From JAEZJZ01 sp964450265 (GTDB taxonomy: Bacteria > Bacillota > UBA994 > UBA5500): a stretch of 5,729 nucleotides of DNA. Below, piece by piece: positions 5,608 to 5,729 of this stretch. A model generated the notes under the pieces. It did no database searches, was not told where the DNA came from, and saw nothing but the letters and a program-made list of their open reading frames with translations. The DNA is taken from positions 1 through 5,729 of the forward strand of contig CAYVCY010000131.1 of the NCBI GenBank assembly GCA_964450265.1, given 5' to 3'. How positions within the stretch are numbered: the first letter of the stretch is position 1; each line of letters starts with the position of its first letter. The translations under genes were made by a program, and so were the position numbers.

Positions 5608-5682
5608 GATACAGCGGGACGTGTACCTTGTATCATTCGGTAGGCGAATGATACAAGGTACACGTCCCGCTGTATCATTTTT
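5608..5682 (+). terminator. Very long perfect hairpin (32-bp stem) with T-run after ypeB
   Basis: Bases 5608-5639 are the exact reverse complement of 5645-5676, with a 5-base GTAGG loop, followed by A and TTTTT (5678-5682). It begins 7 bases after the ypeB stop, so it very probably terminates the sleB-ypeB transcript. The stem is far longer than the 8-bp and 14-bp stems of the other terminators here. No A-run precedes it, so it should work in one direction only. Each arm also contains its own partial dyad. A small mobile palindromic repeat that supplies a terminator is an alternative origin. Confidence 0.85.
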
Positions 5683-5729
5683 GCCGTCTTCGCAAGCCAA
5701 GTCGTCTTCTGGGGGAGACTAGCCGGGAG
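5683..5729. other. Right-edge remnant, no gene seen
   Basis: These 47 bases follow the terminator. They contain CGTCTTC twice, 18 bases apart (5685-5691 and 5703-5709), and a small hairpin (GTCTTC 5704-5709 with GGAGAC 5714-5719, one G-T pair). No start codon with a ribosome site is visible. This is probably the leader of whatever lies to the right. Confidence 0.3.

Overview
The window reads as a chromosomal segment of an endospore-forming Bacillota. It carries a clear sleB-ypeB cortex-lysis pair, a ComEA-type competence protein, AGGAGG-like ribosome binding sites before every gene, and compact hairpin-plus-T terminators. The moderate-to-high GC and the mix of GTG/TTG/ATG start choices suggest a clostridial lineage (Moorella or Desulfotomaculum-like) rather than a low-GC Bacillus. 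That placement is inference from style only.

Layout, all genes on the + strand. Bases 1-166 hold the terminator of a gene off the left edge, a long composite hairpin (90-130) and a possible promoter. Bases 167-2259 encode a two-component system: an OmpR/PhoB-type response regulator and a membrane histidine kinase with HAMP and PAS domains, with the PhoP/PhoR (PnpS) architecture. A 100-base gap with a TTGACA box and a small GC hairpin leads to comEA (2360-2908). Next comes a 66-residue cysteine-rich protein of unknown function (2965-3165). A strong terminator at 3249-3284 closes this first block. After about 200 bases without a recognisable gene come sleB (3490-4188) and ypeB (4218-5600). A perfect 32-bp inverted repeat followed by five T residues (5608-5682) ends that operon.

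Functionally there are three modules. The kinase should sense an envelope or nutrient signal and phosphorylate the regulator; the target genes are not visible here. ComEA is a membrane-anchored DNA-binding protein of the transformation machinery; no comEC or other com gene lies in the window. SleB is a spore-cortex lytic transglycosylase and YpeB is its stabilising partner, both made in the forespore and acting at germination. The terminator between comEA/orf66 and sleB argues that germination and competence genes are separate transcripts.

No mobile element, CRISPR array, tRNA or rRNA was seen. The least ordinary signals are non-coding. The 3' palindrome after ypeB has nested symmetry, with a GATACA/TGTATC hexamer every 21 bases. 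The second is the GCAA-capped hairpin before the two-component system. The small CxxC protein is the best candidate for an undescribed gene. None of these amounts to proof of a new system.
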